A stretch of 64,000 nucleotides of DNA from JABMRF01 sp964584985 (GCA_964584985.1 CAZPBK010000001.1:62001-126000), one strand, 5' to 3'. Positions 8,940 to 17,677 are shown, counted from the first letter of the stretch. Notes: generated by a model not told the origin, from the letters alone. Numbers and translations: made by a program.

Positions 8940-8940
8940 T
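8911..8940 (+). promoter_or_regulatory. def-fmt promoter inside the end of priA
   Basis: A consensus TTGACA (8911-8916) and an extended -10 box (TGA then TATAAT at 8935-8940) are 18 bases apart. They overlap the last codons and stop of priA. The def ATG follows after 8 bases, implying a leaderless def-fmt mRNA. Confidence 0.7.
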
Positions 8941-8948
8941 TTGTTCAT

Positions 8949-9416
8949 ATGATTTTAAGTATAGTTACTCATCCCAATAAAATTTTAAGAGAGATTTCCA
9001 AAGAAATTGATCTGAAAAAGCTGGCTGATCCCGCCATGCAAAAGTTTATTGATGAAATGAAAGAAACCATGGTAAAAAAGGACGGCGTTGGTTTAGCCGG
9101 TCCCCAAGTTGGAGTTACCAAGAGATTGATTATAGTTAATACCAAGAATGGAACAAAATGCTTTATAAATCCTGAAATAGTAAAAAAATCTTGGAAAAAA
9201 GAAGCCGGGGAAGAAGGTTGTTTAAGCGTTCCCGGTGTTTATGGTTCGGTAAAACGCTCAGTCAGAGTTGTCATTCATGCTTATGACCGAAACGGAGAAA
9301 AGATCAAGTTGGAAACCAAGGGACTTTTAGCCAGAATATTTCAACATGAGATTGATCATTTGAACGGAGTCTTGTTTATTGACAAAATAAAAAATGGAAA
9401 AAACAACAAAAAATAA
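8949..9416 (+). CDS. def: Peptide deformylase
   Basis: This 155-aa enzyme removes the formyl group from the N-terminal methionine of new proteins. All three metal-site motifs are present: GVGLAGPQVG (46-55), EEGCLS (88-93, with metal ligand C91) and QHEIDH (132-137, with ligands H133 and H137 and catalytic E134). It overlaps the start of fmt by 23 bases, so the formylating and deformylating enzymes are translationally coupled. Expression is likely from the promoter within the end of priA. Confidence 0.96.
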   Translation: MILSIVTHPNKILREISKEIDLKKLADPAMQKFIDEMKETMVKKDGVGLAGPQVGVTKRLIIVNTKNGTKCFINPEIVKKSWKKEAGEEGCLSVPGVYGSVKRSVRVVIHAYDRNGEKIKLETKGLLARIFQHEIDHLNGVLFIDKIKNGKNNKK

Positions 9417-10347
9417 AAATACTGAAATTGTTTTTTTTGGTTCCGATCCATTTTCAGTGCCGGTCTTCAAGAAGCTTATAAAAAAATATAATGTTAAAGC
9501 TTTAGTTTGTGAATCGGATAAACCTTCCGGAAGAAACCAAAAAATCACCGCTCCGCCAACAAAGAAAATTGCGGAAAATAACAATATTCCAATATTTCAA
9601 CCTCAAAGCGTTAAAAAAGATAATATTTTTTTTGAAAAAATAAAAGCTTTGAATTGTGATTTGTTTATTGTGGCCGCTTTTGGTCAAATAATCCCCTTAA
9701 ATATTTTGAATCTACCGCTCCACGGCAGTCTAAACATACACCCATCACTTTTGCCAAAGTATCGTGGCGCTTCACCGATTAGACAAACCTTACTCAACGG
9801 AGATAAGAAAACAGGTATAACCATTATTCTAATGGATCAGGGAATGGATACGGGAGATATTGTGGCTCAAGAAGTCACCACCGTTAAAAAAAATGATAAT
9901 TATATAACCTTATCCAAGAAACTGGCTGATCAATCAGCTGAATTTTGCATTCGGATTATCCCCGGATATTTGAACGGGGAATTTACTTTATTAACGCAAG
10001 ATGACAATCAAGCAACCTACACAAAAAAGATTAAAAAAAATGACGGCTTGATAAATTGGAAACAATCCGCTAAAGATATAAAAAATCAGTTAAAAGCCTT
10101 TATTGATTGGCCGGGAACTTACACTAAATTTAAACAAAAAAAACTTGACTTGATTACAGCCAAGGTTAGCGACTTTGATAAAAATATAAAAACCGGTCAA
10201 GTTTTTAAATGCAAGAACAATATTTTTGTTCAATGCGGTCAAGGCAGTTTAAAACTGGAAACGGTTAAATTGGAAGGTAAAAAAGTAACAGATATTAAAA
10301 ATTTTATAAATGGGCATCAGGATTTTATTGGTTCCGTGTTAGGCTGA
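9394..10347 (+). CDS. fmt: Methionyl-tRNA formyltransferase
   Basis: This 317-aa enzyme formylates initiator Met-tRNA using 10-formyl-THF. Catalytic residues are visible as N114 and H116 in NIHPSLLPKYRG and D152 in DQGMDTGD, matching the N-H-D triad of the family. The formyltransferase domain (about 8-195) is followed by the C-terminal OB-like domain. The ATG lies inside def (23-base overlap). The 3' end overlaps the convergent membrane-protein gene by 31 bases. Confidence 0.96.
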   Translation: MEKTTKNKNTEIVFFGSDPFSVPVFKKLIKKYNVKALVCESDKPSGRNQKITAPPTKKIAENNNIPIFQPQSVKKDNIFFEKIKALNCDLFIVAAFGQIIPLNILNLPLHGSLNIHPSLLPKYRGASPIRQTLLNGDKKTGITIILMDQGMDTGDIVAQEVTTVKKNDNYITLSKKLADQSAEFCIRIIPGYLNGEFTLLTQDDNQATYTKKIKKNDGLINWKQSAKDIKNQLKAFIDWPGTYTKFKQKKLDLITAKVSDFDKNIKTGQVFKCKNNIFVQCGQGSLKLETVKLEGKKVTDIKNFINGHQDFIGSVLG

Positions 10348-11840
10348 ACATCAAGTAAAATTATAATTAAGATCAATAAATAACCAATCCCCAAGGGATG
10401 ATTTAAATACGGAGTAAAACCGTTAACCAAAAGCAAACTTAAAAGTCCCAGCAAACTGCCGATCAACAAAGTCTTTTCCAAGGACTGTTTTTTTTTGGCC
10501 GAATCATAGATTTTTCTAATTATTTGCCAAATAAAAACCAGATAAACCAACAAACCGAACAAACCGATTTTTAACAAAATATCCAAATATCCCCATTCAA
10601 AAGCATAAGTGGTATACCAACCTTGAGGATTGTCTTTGGTTAAAATTCTTGGATCTTGACTTTTATAAGTAATAGATCTTCCCCATCCCGAACCGACTAT
10701 TGGGTGTTTACTAATGGCTCGCCCCAATTCCGGTAATTGACTCCAGCGACTGGAAACCGCTTCGTCGGAAACAGAAAACCGGTCTTTAATCATGGAACCT
10801 TTTTCCGTAGAACTTTGATAAAAAGGCAAAGGTATATTGATTATTGCGGACACAAGACCGTAAGACACCACTCCGATCAACAGTAAGGTCATAAATAAAA
10901 GCGCTGTTTGGCGCAAATTTTTTCTATAATAAAAAATCAAAGTTAAGAAATAAACAATAATTCCTCCGATCAAACCGACCCAAAAACTTCTAGACAAACT
11001 GGTTAAAATAGTAGAGCCCAACAAAATAATCATAATCAGCAAACAAATATTTTGTTTGCTTTTTAAATTAAATTTATTTTTAAGACTAAAATATGTCCAA
11101 AAAATAAAAAAACCGATCAAAGCAAATATTTGAGCCTGAGAAAAAATACGAAAAAAACCGGAATTAAGCAGAGTAAATTCGCCCCAAAGGGTATCACGCC
11201 CCCAAGTGTAAAGAAAACCCATAATTGGAAATTTATGGGCAAAAATAAATAAAAATATCATTGTTTTAAGGCTTATAGCAACAAGTCCGGCTGAAAAAAT
11301 CGGCCAAAAATCAGAAAAAAACTTATTATTGGTGTAAACCGAAACAAAGGGAAAAATATATAAAAAATAAAGCCAGGCGTTAAAATCCAAAAATATGTTT
11401 TTTAAACCATTATTTTGCCAAAAGGCTTGAATTATTCCCCAAGTTAAAACTATGGCCAAAATGGTAAGGTGTTTTATTTGAAAAACTTGTTTAATTTCTT
11501 TAATAAGAGTTTTTTGCCAAACTGATTTTATTAGCCAAGCCAGCATTATTGCGGAAAAAATGCCGATTCTGATAGAAACTTGAAAATCGGCAATATCAAT
11601 GGAAAACAAATGACCTTGAGAGCCGATTATTAATTCAACCAAAGCGGTGTATATTCCCCATTTAAGTTTATATAAGCTTAAACCAAAAACCAAAACAAAA
11701 ATAATTAAATAAAAAAACAAGCTTAAATCAAAGGCTATTTTGGTCCAGATAACAAAAAATGAGGCTAATTCCGCCAAAAGAATAAACCATAAAGTATGTT
11801 TGAATTTTGTGCCGAAAAAATTAAGTTGTCTTGGCTTCAT
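10317..11840 (-). CDS. O-antigen ligase/polymerase-like membrane protein
   Basis: This 507-aa protein has roughly 11-12 hydrophobic segments and the Wzy_C/O-antigen-ligase features: a periplasmic stretch near residues 350-400 with HPIVGSGWG, preceded by an LSRSFW segment typical of the family. Such proteins polymerise or attach polysaccharide repeat units at the outer face of the membrane. Two bases separate it from the upstream 148-aa gene, so it is the last gene of an operon with two glycosyltransferase genes. Substrate unknown. Confidence 0.75.
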   Translation of the reverse strand: MKPRQLNFFGTKFKHTLWFILLAELASFFVIWTKIAFDLSLFFYLIIFVLVFGLSLYKLKWGIYTALVELIIGSQGHLFSIDIADFQVSIRIGIFSAIMLAWLIKSVWQKTLIKEIKQVFQIKHLTILAIVLTWGIIQAFWQNNGLKNIFLDFNAWLYFLYIFPFVSVYTNNKFFSDFWPIFSAGLVAISLKTMIFLFIFAHKFPIMGFLYTWGRDTLWGEFTLLNSGFFRIFSQAQIFALIGFFIFWTYFSLKNKFNLKSKQNICLLIMIILLGSTILTSLSRSFWVGLIGGIIVYFLTLIFYYRKNLRQTALLFMTLLLIGVVSYGLVSAIINIPLPFYQSSTEKGSMIKDRFSVSDEAVSSRWSQLPELGRAISKHPIVGSGWGRSITYKSQDPRILTKDNPQGWYTTYAFEWGYLDILLKIGLFGLLVYLVFIWQIIRKIYDSAKKKQSLEKTLLIGSLLGLLSLLLVNGFTPYLNHPLGIGYLLILIIILLDVQPNTEPIKS

Positions 11841-11842
11841 AA

Positions 11843-12289
11843 TTAATCCTTCCGATACATCCGATAAAACGGATTTTGCGAATTATTGCTAATAAAACAA
11901 TAATATTGTAAAAACGGTCTTAAACTGTTTAACACATTGATCCTTTTATCGGCAAATTGTTTGAAGCCCAAATCAATAATTAAATCATTAATTTCAATCC
12001 AATAATGTCTTCCCGGATAATTAGCAAAACTCCCCTGTTCCACTTGAGCTTGATCTGAATAATTTTTTAATATCTTATGGTTTAAATAATGTGTTAACCG
12101 TGGAGCATGTTGAGAGGCCAAACCGGAAACATGAAAAACCTCCAAAGGCTTTCCCTTAATTATAGCTTTTTGACGATTTTCCATTACATACTCCTCCACC
12201 GCATTGATGATGCTTTCCAAGCGTTGGTTTTTTTGCGTAAGGTCTATTAACGGTTCACTTTTTATTTGATAATCTCCAACAATAATCAT
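11843..12289 (-). CDS. Uncharacterised protein, possibly transglutaminase-like with Ser in place of Cys
   Basis: A 148-aa soluble protein. I do not recognise a named family with certainty. The segment GRHYWIEIND...IIDLGFKQF resembles the His/Asp half of papain- or transglutaminase-like proteins (HxWVE...DxTxxQF). The preceding VSGLASQ occupies the place where such families carry the catalytic Cys, and here that residue would be Ser. It sits between a glycosyltransferase and the O-antigen ligase-like gene with 2-4 base gaps, so a role in surface-glycan assembly is plausible but unproven. Confidence 0.5.
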   Translation of the reverse strand: MIIVGDYQIKSEPLIDLTQKNQRLESIINAVEEYVMENRQKAIIKGKPLEVFHVSGLASQHAPRLTHYLNHKILKNYSDQAQVEQGSFANYPGRHYWIEINDLIIDLGFKQFADKRINVLNSLRPFLQYYCFISNNSQNPFYRMYRKD

Positions 12290-12293
12290 AAGA

Positions 12294-13187
12294 TCATTTT
12301 ATTTTAGATTGGCTTTTGGGTTTTATACGAAATATTTGCGCAAAAAGGGTCAATAAATAACTTATTGGTTGCATAATTAGCAAAAACCAATAAGTTGCCC
12401 GAGATTTGTTTTTTTTGAAATAGGTTAACATGCCTTTGTTAAAACGCTTTTGTTTTTTCAAGCTTTTCACTTGGGCAAAACTTTTTCCTTCATAATGAAT
12501 CACTTGAGTAATGGGCAAATAAACAATTTCCGCACCCGTTTTCCTAACATCCAAACAAAGTTGAAGATCTTCCCACCATAAAGGATAATCTTCGTCCCAA
12601 CCGTTTATCTCATTCATTAAAGTGGCTCTGGTAAAAATAAAAGCGCCCATAACCTGGTGAACATATTTTTTTTGATTGTAATCAAAGTTTTTTTGCAGAT
12701 ACCTTTCTAAGGGGGGTAAAAAACTGAAAATATGATGTAATTTCAACAATATAAGCAACTGATCGCAAAATCCGGGGTCTTTTTTTACATTGGGTTGAGT
12801 GGTTTTGTCGCCAAAAAGCAAACGGCAAGTACAAATACCCACATTTGGCGTTTTTTCCATAAATTCATACAATTTCAAAAAACTGTTTTCCATGATTTCC
12901 ATATCCGGATTCATATATAGTTGGTATTTCCCAATGGACGCGCGAGCACCTTGATTATTGGCTTTGGCAAAACCGGCATTAAAATCGTTGGTTATAATTT
13001 TTAACTGCTTTTTTTCAATCCATTGGCCATAGTTTTTCTTTATATTTTCCGCTGTCCCATCCTTGGAGTCATTATCCACAATTATTACCTCGTAATTAAG
13101 CCCTTCGGTATACTGAAAAATGGAATCCAAAAGCCGAGCAAGCAAATCTCGCACATTCCAGCTGACTATTATAATACTTAGATCCAT
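12294..13187 (-). CDS. Glycosyltransferase family 2
   Basis: A 297-aa GT-A fold transferase. The N-terminus has the SIIIVSWN strand and VDNDSKDGT nucleotide-binding motif, followed by NAGFAKANNQG and MNPDME, which holds the metal-binding acidic residues. This pattern is typical of rhamnosyltransferase-like GT2 enzymes. The C-terminal 30 residues are hydrophobic then basic and may lie on the membrane. It is the first of three closely spaced genes; donor and acceptor sugars are not determinable. Confidence 0.85.
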   Translation of the reverse strand: MDLSIIIVSWNVRDLLARLLDSIFQYTEGLNYEVIIVDNDSKDGTAENIKKNYGQWIEKKQLKIITNDFNAGFAKANNQGARASIGKYQLYMNPDMEIMENSFLKLYEFMEKTPNVGICTCRLLFGDKTTQPNVKKDPGFCDQLLILLKLHHIFSFLPPLERYLQKNFDYNQKKYVHQVMGAFIFTRATLMNEINGWDEDYPLWWEDLQLCLDVRKTGAEIVYLPITQVIHYEGKSFAQVKSLKKQKRFNKGMLTYFKKNKSRATYWFLLIMQPISYLLTLFAQIFRIKPKSQSKIK

Positions 13188-13231
13188 ATTTCAGTTTCTA
13201 AAATAATTTATTTTATTTTTTCGTTCGTTTA

Positions 13232-14446
13232 TCAAAGATTTAACTTTTTAAATAAATAATCAGTCATTGTATCCACTCTTGATTTCCAACTATGAGCCTT
13301 AATCGCATTTTTTCGTTTGAATTGTTTCTCCGGGCTATCTTCCGTCAGGGCTTTATTTATCAGATTGGAAAAAGCTTTCGGCTCTTCAGCCAAATAAATC
13401 AAGTCCTTAAACATTTCCGTTCCGGCGCTTGGCGTAGAAACCAACGGCCGACCACAGGCCAAATATTCATACAACTTCATAGGATTATTGGATTTAGTAA
13501 ATTCGCTGATTTTATGAGGCATAATCGCCACATCAAAGCGATTCATATAGGCCGGAGCTACTTTATAATCAATGCGTCCAAAAGTATGCACATTTTTATA
13601 TTTATGCATTTTTTTATGAAACATTGGTTTGACAATTGGCCAAATCGGTCCACATATCGCGATTTCCTTGTCCTGATGATCCTCGGCCACTTTGGCCAGT
13701 AAATCCAAATCCAAACGACTTTCTATTGTGCCGAAATAACCAATAATCTTTTTATCAAAATCATCCAACTCGGTTTTTTGTTTAATGGCTGACGGACGGT
13801 TAAAAAATTCAAAATCCACGCCATTGGGAATCCAGTGGACATCTTTGGTACGCGACATTTCAGCGTAAAAATCCTTTAACTCTTGAGAAACAGTAAAAAT
13901 AAGGTCAGCCTTATCCGCAATTTTGAAATAATTGCGTTTTAATCTTTTTGGGGGCATCATTTTTGGATAAGTGGGATGCTCCATCCAGTTGTCAACCGTA
14001 TCAAAAACAAACAGTTTTTCATTCAGCTTGCCTAAAAATTCGGTAAACATGGGATTGTATGACCAAAAAACAACATTTTTTAAATTAAGAATTTTTTCCA
14101 CGCGTCGCAATTCCTTGCCCACCTTATTCATGGAAAAAATAGAATCAATCGTGGTGTAAGCGTAAATTTTATCAGAACGCTGATAACAAGCCGAGGTTAA
14201 ATCTCCGTAAACCATTTCCGCGCTTTTGATTTCCCACAAAATATTTTTAACATAATGTGAAGCCGCTTTTTTCCAACCACGCGGTAAAAAATCCACGCCG
14301 ACTATTTTGTTTATTTTATTTTCTTTGACCAGATTATGCAAAACATGGTAATTGCGATTTACCACGCCATGATCCCAATCCCAAAAACTGGACATGTTAA
14401 ACATGACAATGTCTATTTTGGCTGAAGGATCAGTTGTTTTTTCCAT
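13232..14446 (-). CDS. Glycosyltransferase, GT-B fold (GT1/GT4-like)
   Basis: This 404-aa protein has a two-domain GT-B pattern: an N-terminal acceptor domain, a linker around HWIPNGVDFEFF (residues about 205-216), and a C-terminal nucleotide-sugar domain with IGYFGTIESRLDL and the terminal SNNPMKLYEYLACGRPLVST motif. It transfers a sugar in the cytoplasm for surface-glycan synthesis. Only 4 bases separate it from the upstream YhaM-like gene. Confidence 0.85.
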   Translation of the reverse strand: MEKTTDPSAKIDIVMFNMSSFWDWDHGVVNRNYHVLHNLVKENKINKIVGVDFLPRGWKKAASHYVKNILWEIKSAEMVYGDLTSACYQRSDKIYAYTTIDSIFSMNKVGKELRRVEKILNLKNVVFWSYNPMFTEFLGKLNEKLFVFDTVDNWMEHPTYPKMMPPKRLKRNYFKIADKADLIFTVSQELKDFYAEMSRTKDVHWIPNGVDFEFFNRPSAIKQKTELDDFDKKIIGYFGTIESRLDLDLLAKVAEDHQDKEIAICGPIWPIVKPMFHKKMHKYKNVHTFGRIDYKVAPAYMNRFDVAIMPHKISEFTKSNNPMKLYEYLACGRPLVSTPSAGTEMFKDLIYLAEEPKAFSNLINKALTEDSPEKQFKRKNAIKAHSWKSRVDTMTDYLFKKLNL

Positions 14447-14450
14447 ATTT

Positions 14451-15386
14451 TTATTTTAGATAAATCTTGCTTTTTAGAAAAAAGTCGCGGTCACTAAAAT
14501 CTTCTTCCGAATCCTTGTTTTCCTGAATTATACGATCAGCGGTGCTAACTTTGGCTGAGGTATTATCAATATGAGCCAGAGCCAAAGATTCTCTGCTCAT
14601 TGGCAAAACCGGACTGCCAAATTCTTGTCGTCCATGATGAGAAAGAAGCATGTTTAACAATTTGGCTCTAAGCTCGCGGGGAAAATTTTGCTCCATTTTT
14701 TTATCAACCCATATGGCGCCAAGTGAAATATGCCCAATCAAATTGCCTTCCAAGGTGCGATAAATGCAAGTATCAAATCCCAGTTCTTGCATTTTTCCCA
14801 CATCATGCAAAAGAACCCCGGTTATCAAAAGATCCTTATCCAACTCCGGATAAGATTCAAATAAACTATGCGCCAGATTAAGCATTTCCACCACATGTTC
14901 CATTAAACCGCCAAGATAAGCATGATGAATCTTTTCCGCGCCCGGTGCTTTTTTAAATTTTTCCACAAAATCTTTATCTCCAAAAAAAGAATTTAAAAGT
15001 CTTTTTAAATCAGGATGTTTTATTTGCTCCACATTGGCTTGTACGGTTTGCCATAAATCATCAATGTTTTTTTCACTGGCCGGTAAAAAAGACTGAAGAT
15101 CAAAATCTCGAGATTGCTCCAAAAAACTTATATCCAATTGAGGTTTCCCACGAAATTCCTTAACCTCGGCTGAAAGACTAACGACTTGACCTTTTTCCGG
15201 TTCTTGACAATTACTCATATTATCTTCCCATATTTTACCGGTTATTTCTCCGGTTTTGTCACTTAAAATAAGATCAAAATAATCCTTGCCCTGAACGGTT
15301 TTACCACATTTAACCCCTTTAATCGCAAATTCTTGGCCGGTTATTTTTTCATTTATGGCCAATTCGTTGATGAATTTGTTTTTCAT
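14451..15386 (-). CDS. YhaM-type 3'-5' exoribonuclease (OB fold plus HD domain)
   Basis: The 311-aa protein combines an N-terminal OB-fold nucleic-acid-binding domain (about 1-95) with a central HD hydrolase domain. The metal site is visible as HHAYLGGLMEH followed by LLHDVGK and a later LSHHGR. This architecture and length match YhaM, which trims RNA 3' ends and some DNA with Mn2+. Its start overlaps the amrA stop by four bases, so the two are translationally coupled. Confidence 0.85.
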   Translation of the reverse strand: MKNKFINELAINEKITGQEFAIKGVKCGKTVQGKDYFDLILSDKTGEITGKIWEDNMSNCQEPEKGQVVSLSAEVKEFRGKPQLDISFLEQSRDFDLQSFLPASEKNIDDLWQTVQANVEQIKHPDLKRLLNSFFGDKDFVEKFKKAPGAEKIHHAYLGGLMEHVVEMLNLAHSLFESYPELDKDLLITGVLLHDVGKMQELGFDTCIYRTLEGNLIGHISLGAIWVDKKMEQNFPRELRAKLLNMLLSHHGRQEFGSPVLPMSRESLALAHIDNTSAKVSTADRIIQENKDSEEDFSDRDFFLKSKIYLK

Positions 15387-15925
15387 AATTTTTGTTCTGA
15401 AAATTTAATGGTTTTATAAGTAAAAAATTCCGTACTTTTATTTTTAAAGCAATTAAATTCCAAACCGGCTTTTTGACATAAAGAAGCAAAAAATTGTTTT
15501 TTGTTCTCAAAACTTTTCCAAACTTCCGGCAAGTAAGTGGCTTGATTTTGCTTGTTTTTAATAATCACTCCTTCTCCCGGCTTAATTTGGTCATATTTAA
15601 CTTTTTTTGGTTCGGTTAAAACGGAAATTTCAATGGTAATGTTATTTAATTCTTCAGGCTTTACCGGAGGAAAACGATAATCTTTTATGGCCGCGGACTG
15701 CGTATTTTCAGCCACTGCCCGCCAAAGCGATAAAATCGGTTCAATCTGTCCAATACAGCCTCTGACTCGGTTGTTTTTCATTAAAGTGATAAAAACCCCG
15801 CTTTTTTGCTTAAAATTTTCATCAGGGCAATCGGGAAGAGCAAATCCCCGGCTTTCAACGGCCGCTTTTAAAGCTTTTTCAGCCAAAGCTGAAAGTTGTT
15901 TTTTTTGCTGATCGTTTAATTGCAT
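15383..15925 (-). CDS. amrA: AmmeMemoRadiSam system protein A (AMMECR1 domain)
   Basis: This protein of about 180 aa is an AMMECR1-family protein with the invariant RGCIGQIEP (residues 55-63), RFPPV (84-88) and IEISVLTEP (98-106). Its biochemical role is unknown in all organisms. I chose the ATG at 15925; a longer reading from a TTG at 15937 would overlap the -10 box. It is coupled to the YhaM-like gene by a 4-base overlap. It completes the three-part system with amrS and amrB. Confidence 0.88.
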   Translation of the reverse strand: MQLNDQQKKQLSALAEKALKAAVESRGFALPDCPDENFKQKSGVFITLMKNNRVRGCIGQIEPILSLWRAVAENTQSAAIKDYRFPPVKPEELNNITIEISVLTEPKKVKYDQIKPGEGVIIKNKQNQATYLPEVWKSFENKKQFFASLCQKAGLEFNCFKNKSTEFFTYKTIKFSEQKL

Positions 15926-15936
15926 ATTCTTATTCA

Positions 15937-15964
15937 ATTATAGCAGGTTTTCGCAATGAAACAA
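15937..15964 (-). promoter_or_regulatory. Promoter of amrA-yhaM
   Basis: On the minus strand TTGTTT (15959-15964) and TATAAT (15937-15942) are separated by 16 bases. The ATG follows after 11 bases, giving a near-leaderless mRNA. Confidence 0.55.
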
Positions 15965-15970
15965 ACCGTT

Positions 15971-17002
15971 TTATTGTAAAAACATGGCATCGCCAAAACT
16001 GTAAAACCGATATTTAAGTCTGGCCGCTTTTTGATAAATTTTTAAAGTTTTTTGGCGACCTACAAAGGCTGAAACCAGCATTAACAAACTTGATTTTGGC
16101 AAATGAAAGTTGGTGATTACAGCGTCAACAAATTTAAACTTATATCCCGGATAAATAAAAATATCCGTGGAAAAATTGTAGTCTTTGACTTTGATTTTTT
16201 GATCAAAAAGAGACTCCAATGCCCGAACCGAGGTGGTACCCACGGCGATTATTCTTTTACCTTGCTTTTTAGCCTTTAACAAACGAGCAACGGTTTTTTT
16301 ATCAATGCTCAGACGCTCCTCATGGATTTGATAATCTTTAATATTTTGAGTATTTACCGGTTCAAAAGTGCCCAAACCAACATGCAAGGTGATGTATTCG
16401 GTTTGCACTCCTTTTTTATATAATTTTTTCAGTAAACGCTCGGTAAAATGCAAACCGGCCGTCGGAGCCGCGGCCGAACCGGGATTTTTGGCAAAAACAG
16501 TTTGATATTGTTTTTTTAGACGGCTTTGATTTTTTATTGGATTTTTAATATACGGAGGCAAAGGGACCTGACCGACTCTGTTTATTCGTTTGTCTAAATT
16601 TTTACCTGAAAAATTAAATTTTAAGCGCCAAGTTTTATCGGACAGCTGTTCAGCCAATTCAGCTCTTAAACCGGCGGGAAAGAGCAATTTTAGACCGATT
16701 TTTGGCTTCCTACAACCTACTTGGGCCTCCCATTCATTTTTGTTAATCTTTTTTAATAAAAGAGCCTCGGCCGCTCCCCCGGTTGGTTTATGTCCGAGTA
16801 ATCTGGCCGGCATAACTTTGGAATCATTAAAAACCAAAATATCGCCCTTTTTTAAATACTTTGGCAGATTTAAGAACTTGTCATGAGTGATTTTATCGCT
16901 TTGACGATTGTAAACCAAAAGACGCGAGGAATCTCGCGGATTAGCCGGTTTGTTGGCAATCAACCTTTTCGGTAAATTGTAATCAAATAAGGATAATTTC
17001 AT
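15971..17002 (-). CDS. queA: S-adenosylmethionine:tRNA ribosyltransferase-isomerase (queuosine synthesis)
   Basis: This 343-aa enzyme transfers and rearranges the ribosyl part of SAM onto 7-aminomethyl-7-deazaguanine in tRNA, making epoxyqueuosine. Family motifs are clear: the SLFDYNLPKRLIA start, LVFNDSKVMPARL, the AAPTAGLHFTERLL block and the C-terminal HLPKSSLLMLVSAF. Length is normal. No other queuosine gene is in the window, so the cell may obtain the precursor base by salvage or carry the other genes elsewhere. A TAAAAT box 9 bases before the ATG suggests a leaderless start. Confidence 0.96.
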   Translation of the reverse strand: MKLSLFDYNLPKRLIANKPANPRDSSRLLVYNRQSDKITHDKFLNLPKYLKKGDILVFNDSKVMPARLLGHKPTGGAAEALLLKKINKNEWEAQVGCRKPKIGLKLLFPAGLRAELAEQLSDKTWRLKFNFSGKNLDKRINRVGQVPLPPYIKNPIKNQSRLKKQYQTVFAKNPGSAAAPTAGLHFTERLLKKLYKKGVQTEYITLHVGLGTFEPVNTQNIKDYQIHEERLSIDKKTVARLLKAKKQGKRIIAVGTTSVRALESLFDQKIKVKDYNFSTDIFIYPGYKFKFVDAVITNFHLPKSSLLMLVSAFVGRQKTLKIYQKAARLKYRFYSFGDAMFLQ

Positions 17003-17224
17003 AAATAAAAAATTTTACAAAAGTTTCTTAACTAATAGCCCTTTTGGCTACTACTTTGGATGCCGGGGCTCCATTTTTCGACAATTTCGGCTTAAAATTC
17101 TGAAAATGATTCGTAATTTACTTCCAAGTAATTTGCATTAAATCTATTCCAATATTTTAATCCCCTTTTCTTCTTTATTTTGCTTTTTCTCTTTTTCTTT
17201 TATTTTTCGGATTGAATCTTTACA
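17003..17224. other. 222-base intergenic stretch with no gene seen
   Basis: No reading frame with a credible start was found on either strand. On the minus strand the last 15 bases carry the weak queA -10 box (17012-17017). The rest is pyrimidine-rich sequence ending in the first copy of a 14-base direct repeat (17206-17219). Confidence 0.5.
17206..17219 (+). repeat. Direct repeat, copy 1, beside the peroxiredoxin gene
   Basis: The 14-mer TTCGGATTGAATCT recurs exactly at 17678-17691 on the other side of the gene. It is followed by TACATTATTC (17221-17230), which also recurs at 17727-17736. Confidence 0.7.
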
Positions 17225-17671
17225 TTATTCCGTCCCAACCTCTTTAACCAAGTCAAAAATTTCTTGACCGGATAAAAGATCTTCATAATCTTGACCCATT
17301 TTTTTTATTAAAACTTCATGTTTTGGTGAAATTAAGATAACCGCCGGACGACTGACATCCCTGTCATCTGTTTGTGTTTTAAGCTTAAAATGATTTATCA
17401 AATCCAATCCCGCATCGGAAAGAACCGAAAAATTTAAACTTAAAAATTTTTTTAATAAGCTGGATCTTAGTTTGGTGTCGGAAGATACAGCTAAAATTTT
17501 TATATTTTTATTTTGAAATTTATCAAACAGTTCATTAATTTGCTTTAATTGTTTTTTGCATAGATTGCACCAAACTCCACGAAAAAAAACAAGCAGGAGG
17601 TAGGCATCTCCTTGATATTCAAATAAATCAAAATCCTCTTCGTTGTTATTTTTCAATATAAAATTTTTCAT
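17225..17671 (-). CDS. Peroxiredoxin/AhpC-TSA-like thioredoxin-fold protein
   Basis: This 148-aa protein has the thioredoxin-fold core of the redoxin family. The active site reads FRGVWCNLCKKQL, with C35 and C38 forming a CxxC pair, followed by LAVSSD and VLSDAGLDLINHF, which match AhpC/TSA-type peroxiredoxins. It probably reduces peroxides or protein disulfides in the cytoplasm; there is no signal peptide. It is a lone gene flanked by short direct repeats, which may mark an insertion or duplication. Confidence 0.75.
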   Translation of the reverse strand: MKNFILKNNNEEDFDLFEYQGDAYLLLVFFRGVWCNLCKKQLKQINELFDKFQNKNIKILAVSSDTKLRSSLLKKFLSLNFSVLSDAGLDLINHFKLKTQTDDRDVSRPAVILISPKHEVLIKKMGQDYEDLLSGQEIFDLVKEVGTE

Positions 17672-17677
17672 GGTTTA

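Noticed and set aside
13292..13702. 136-residue plus-strand open frame
   Set aside because: It overlaps the GT-B glycosyltransferase gene on the other strand; no motif and no ribosome site.
17003..17050. A preQ1 riboswitch before queA
   Set aside because: There are too few bases between the likely transcription start and the ATG, and I could not find the short H-type pseudoknot pattern.
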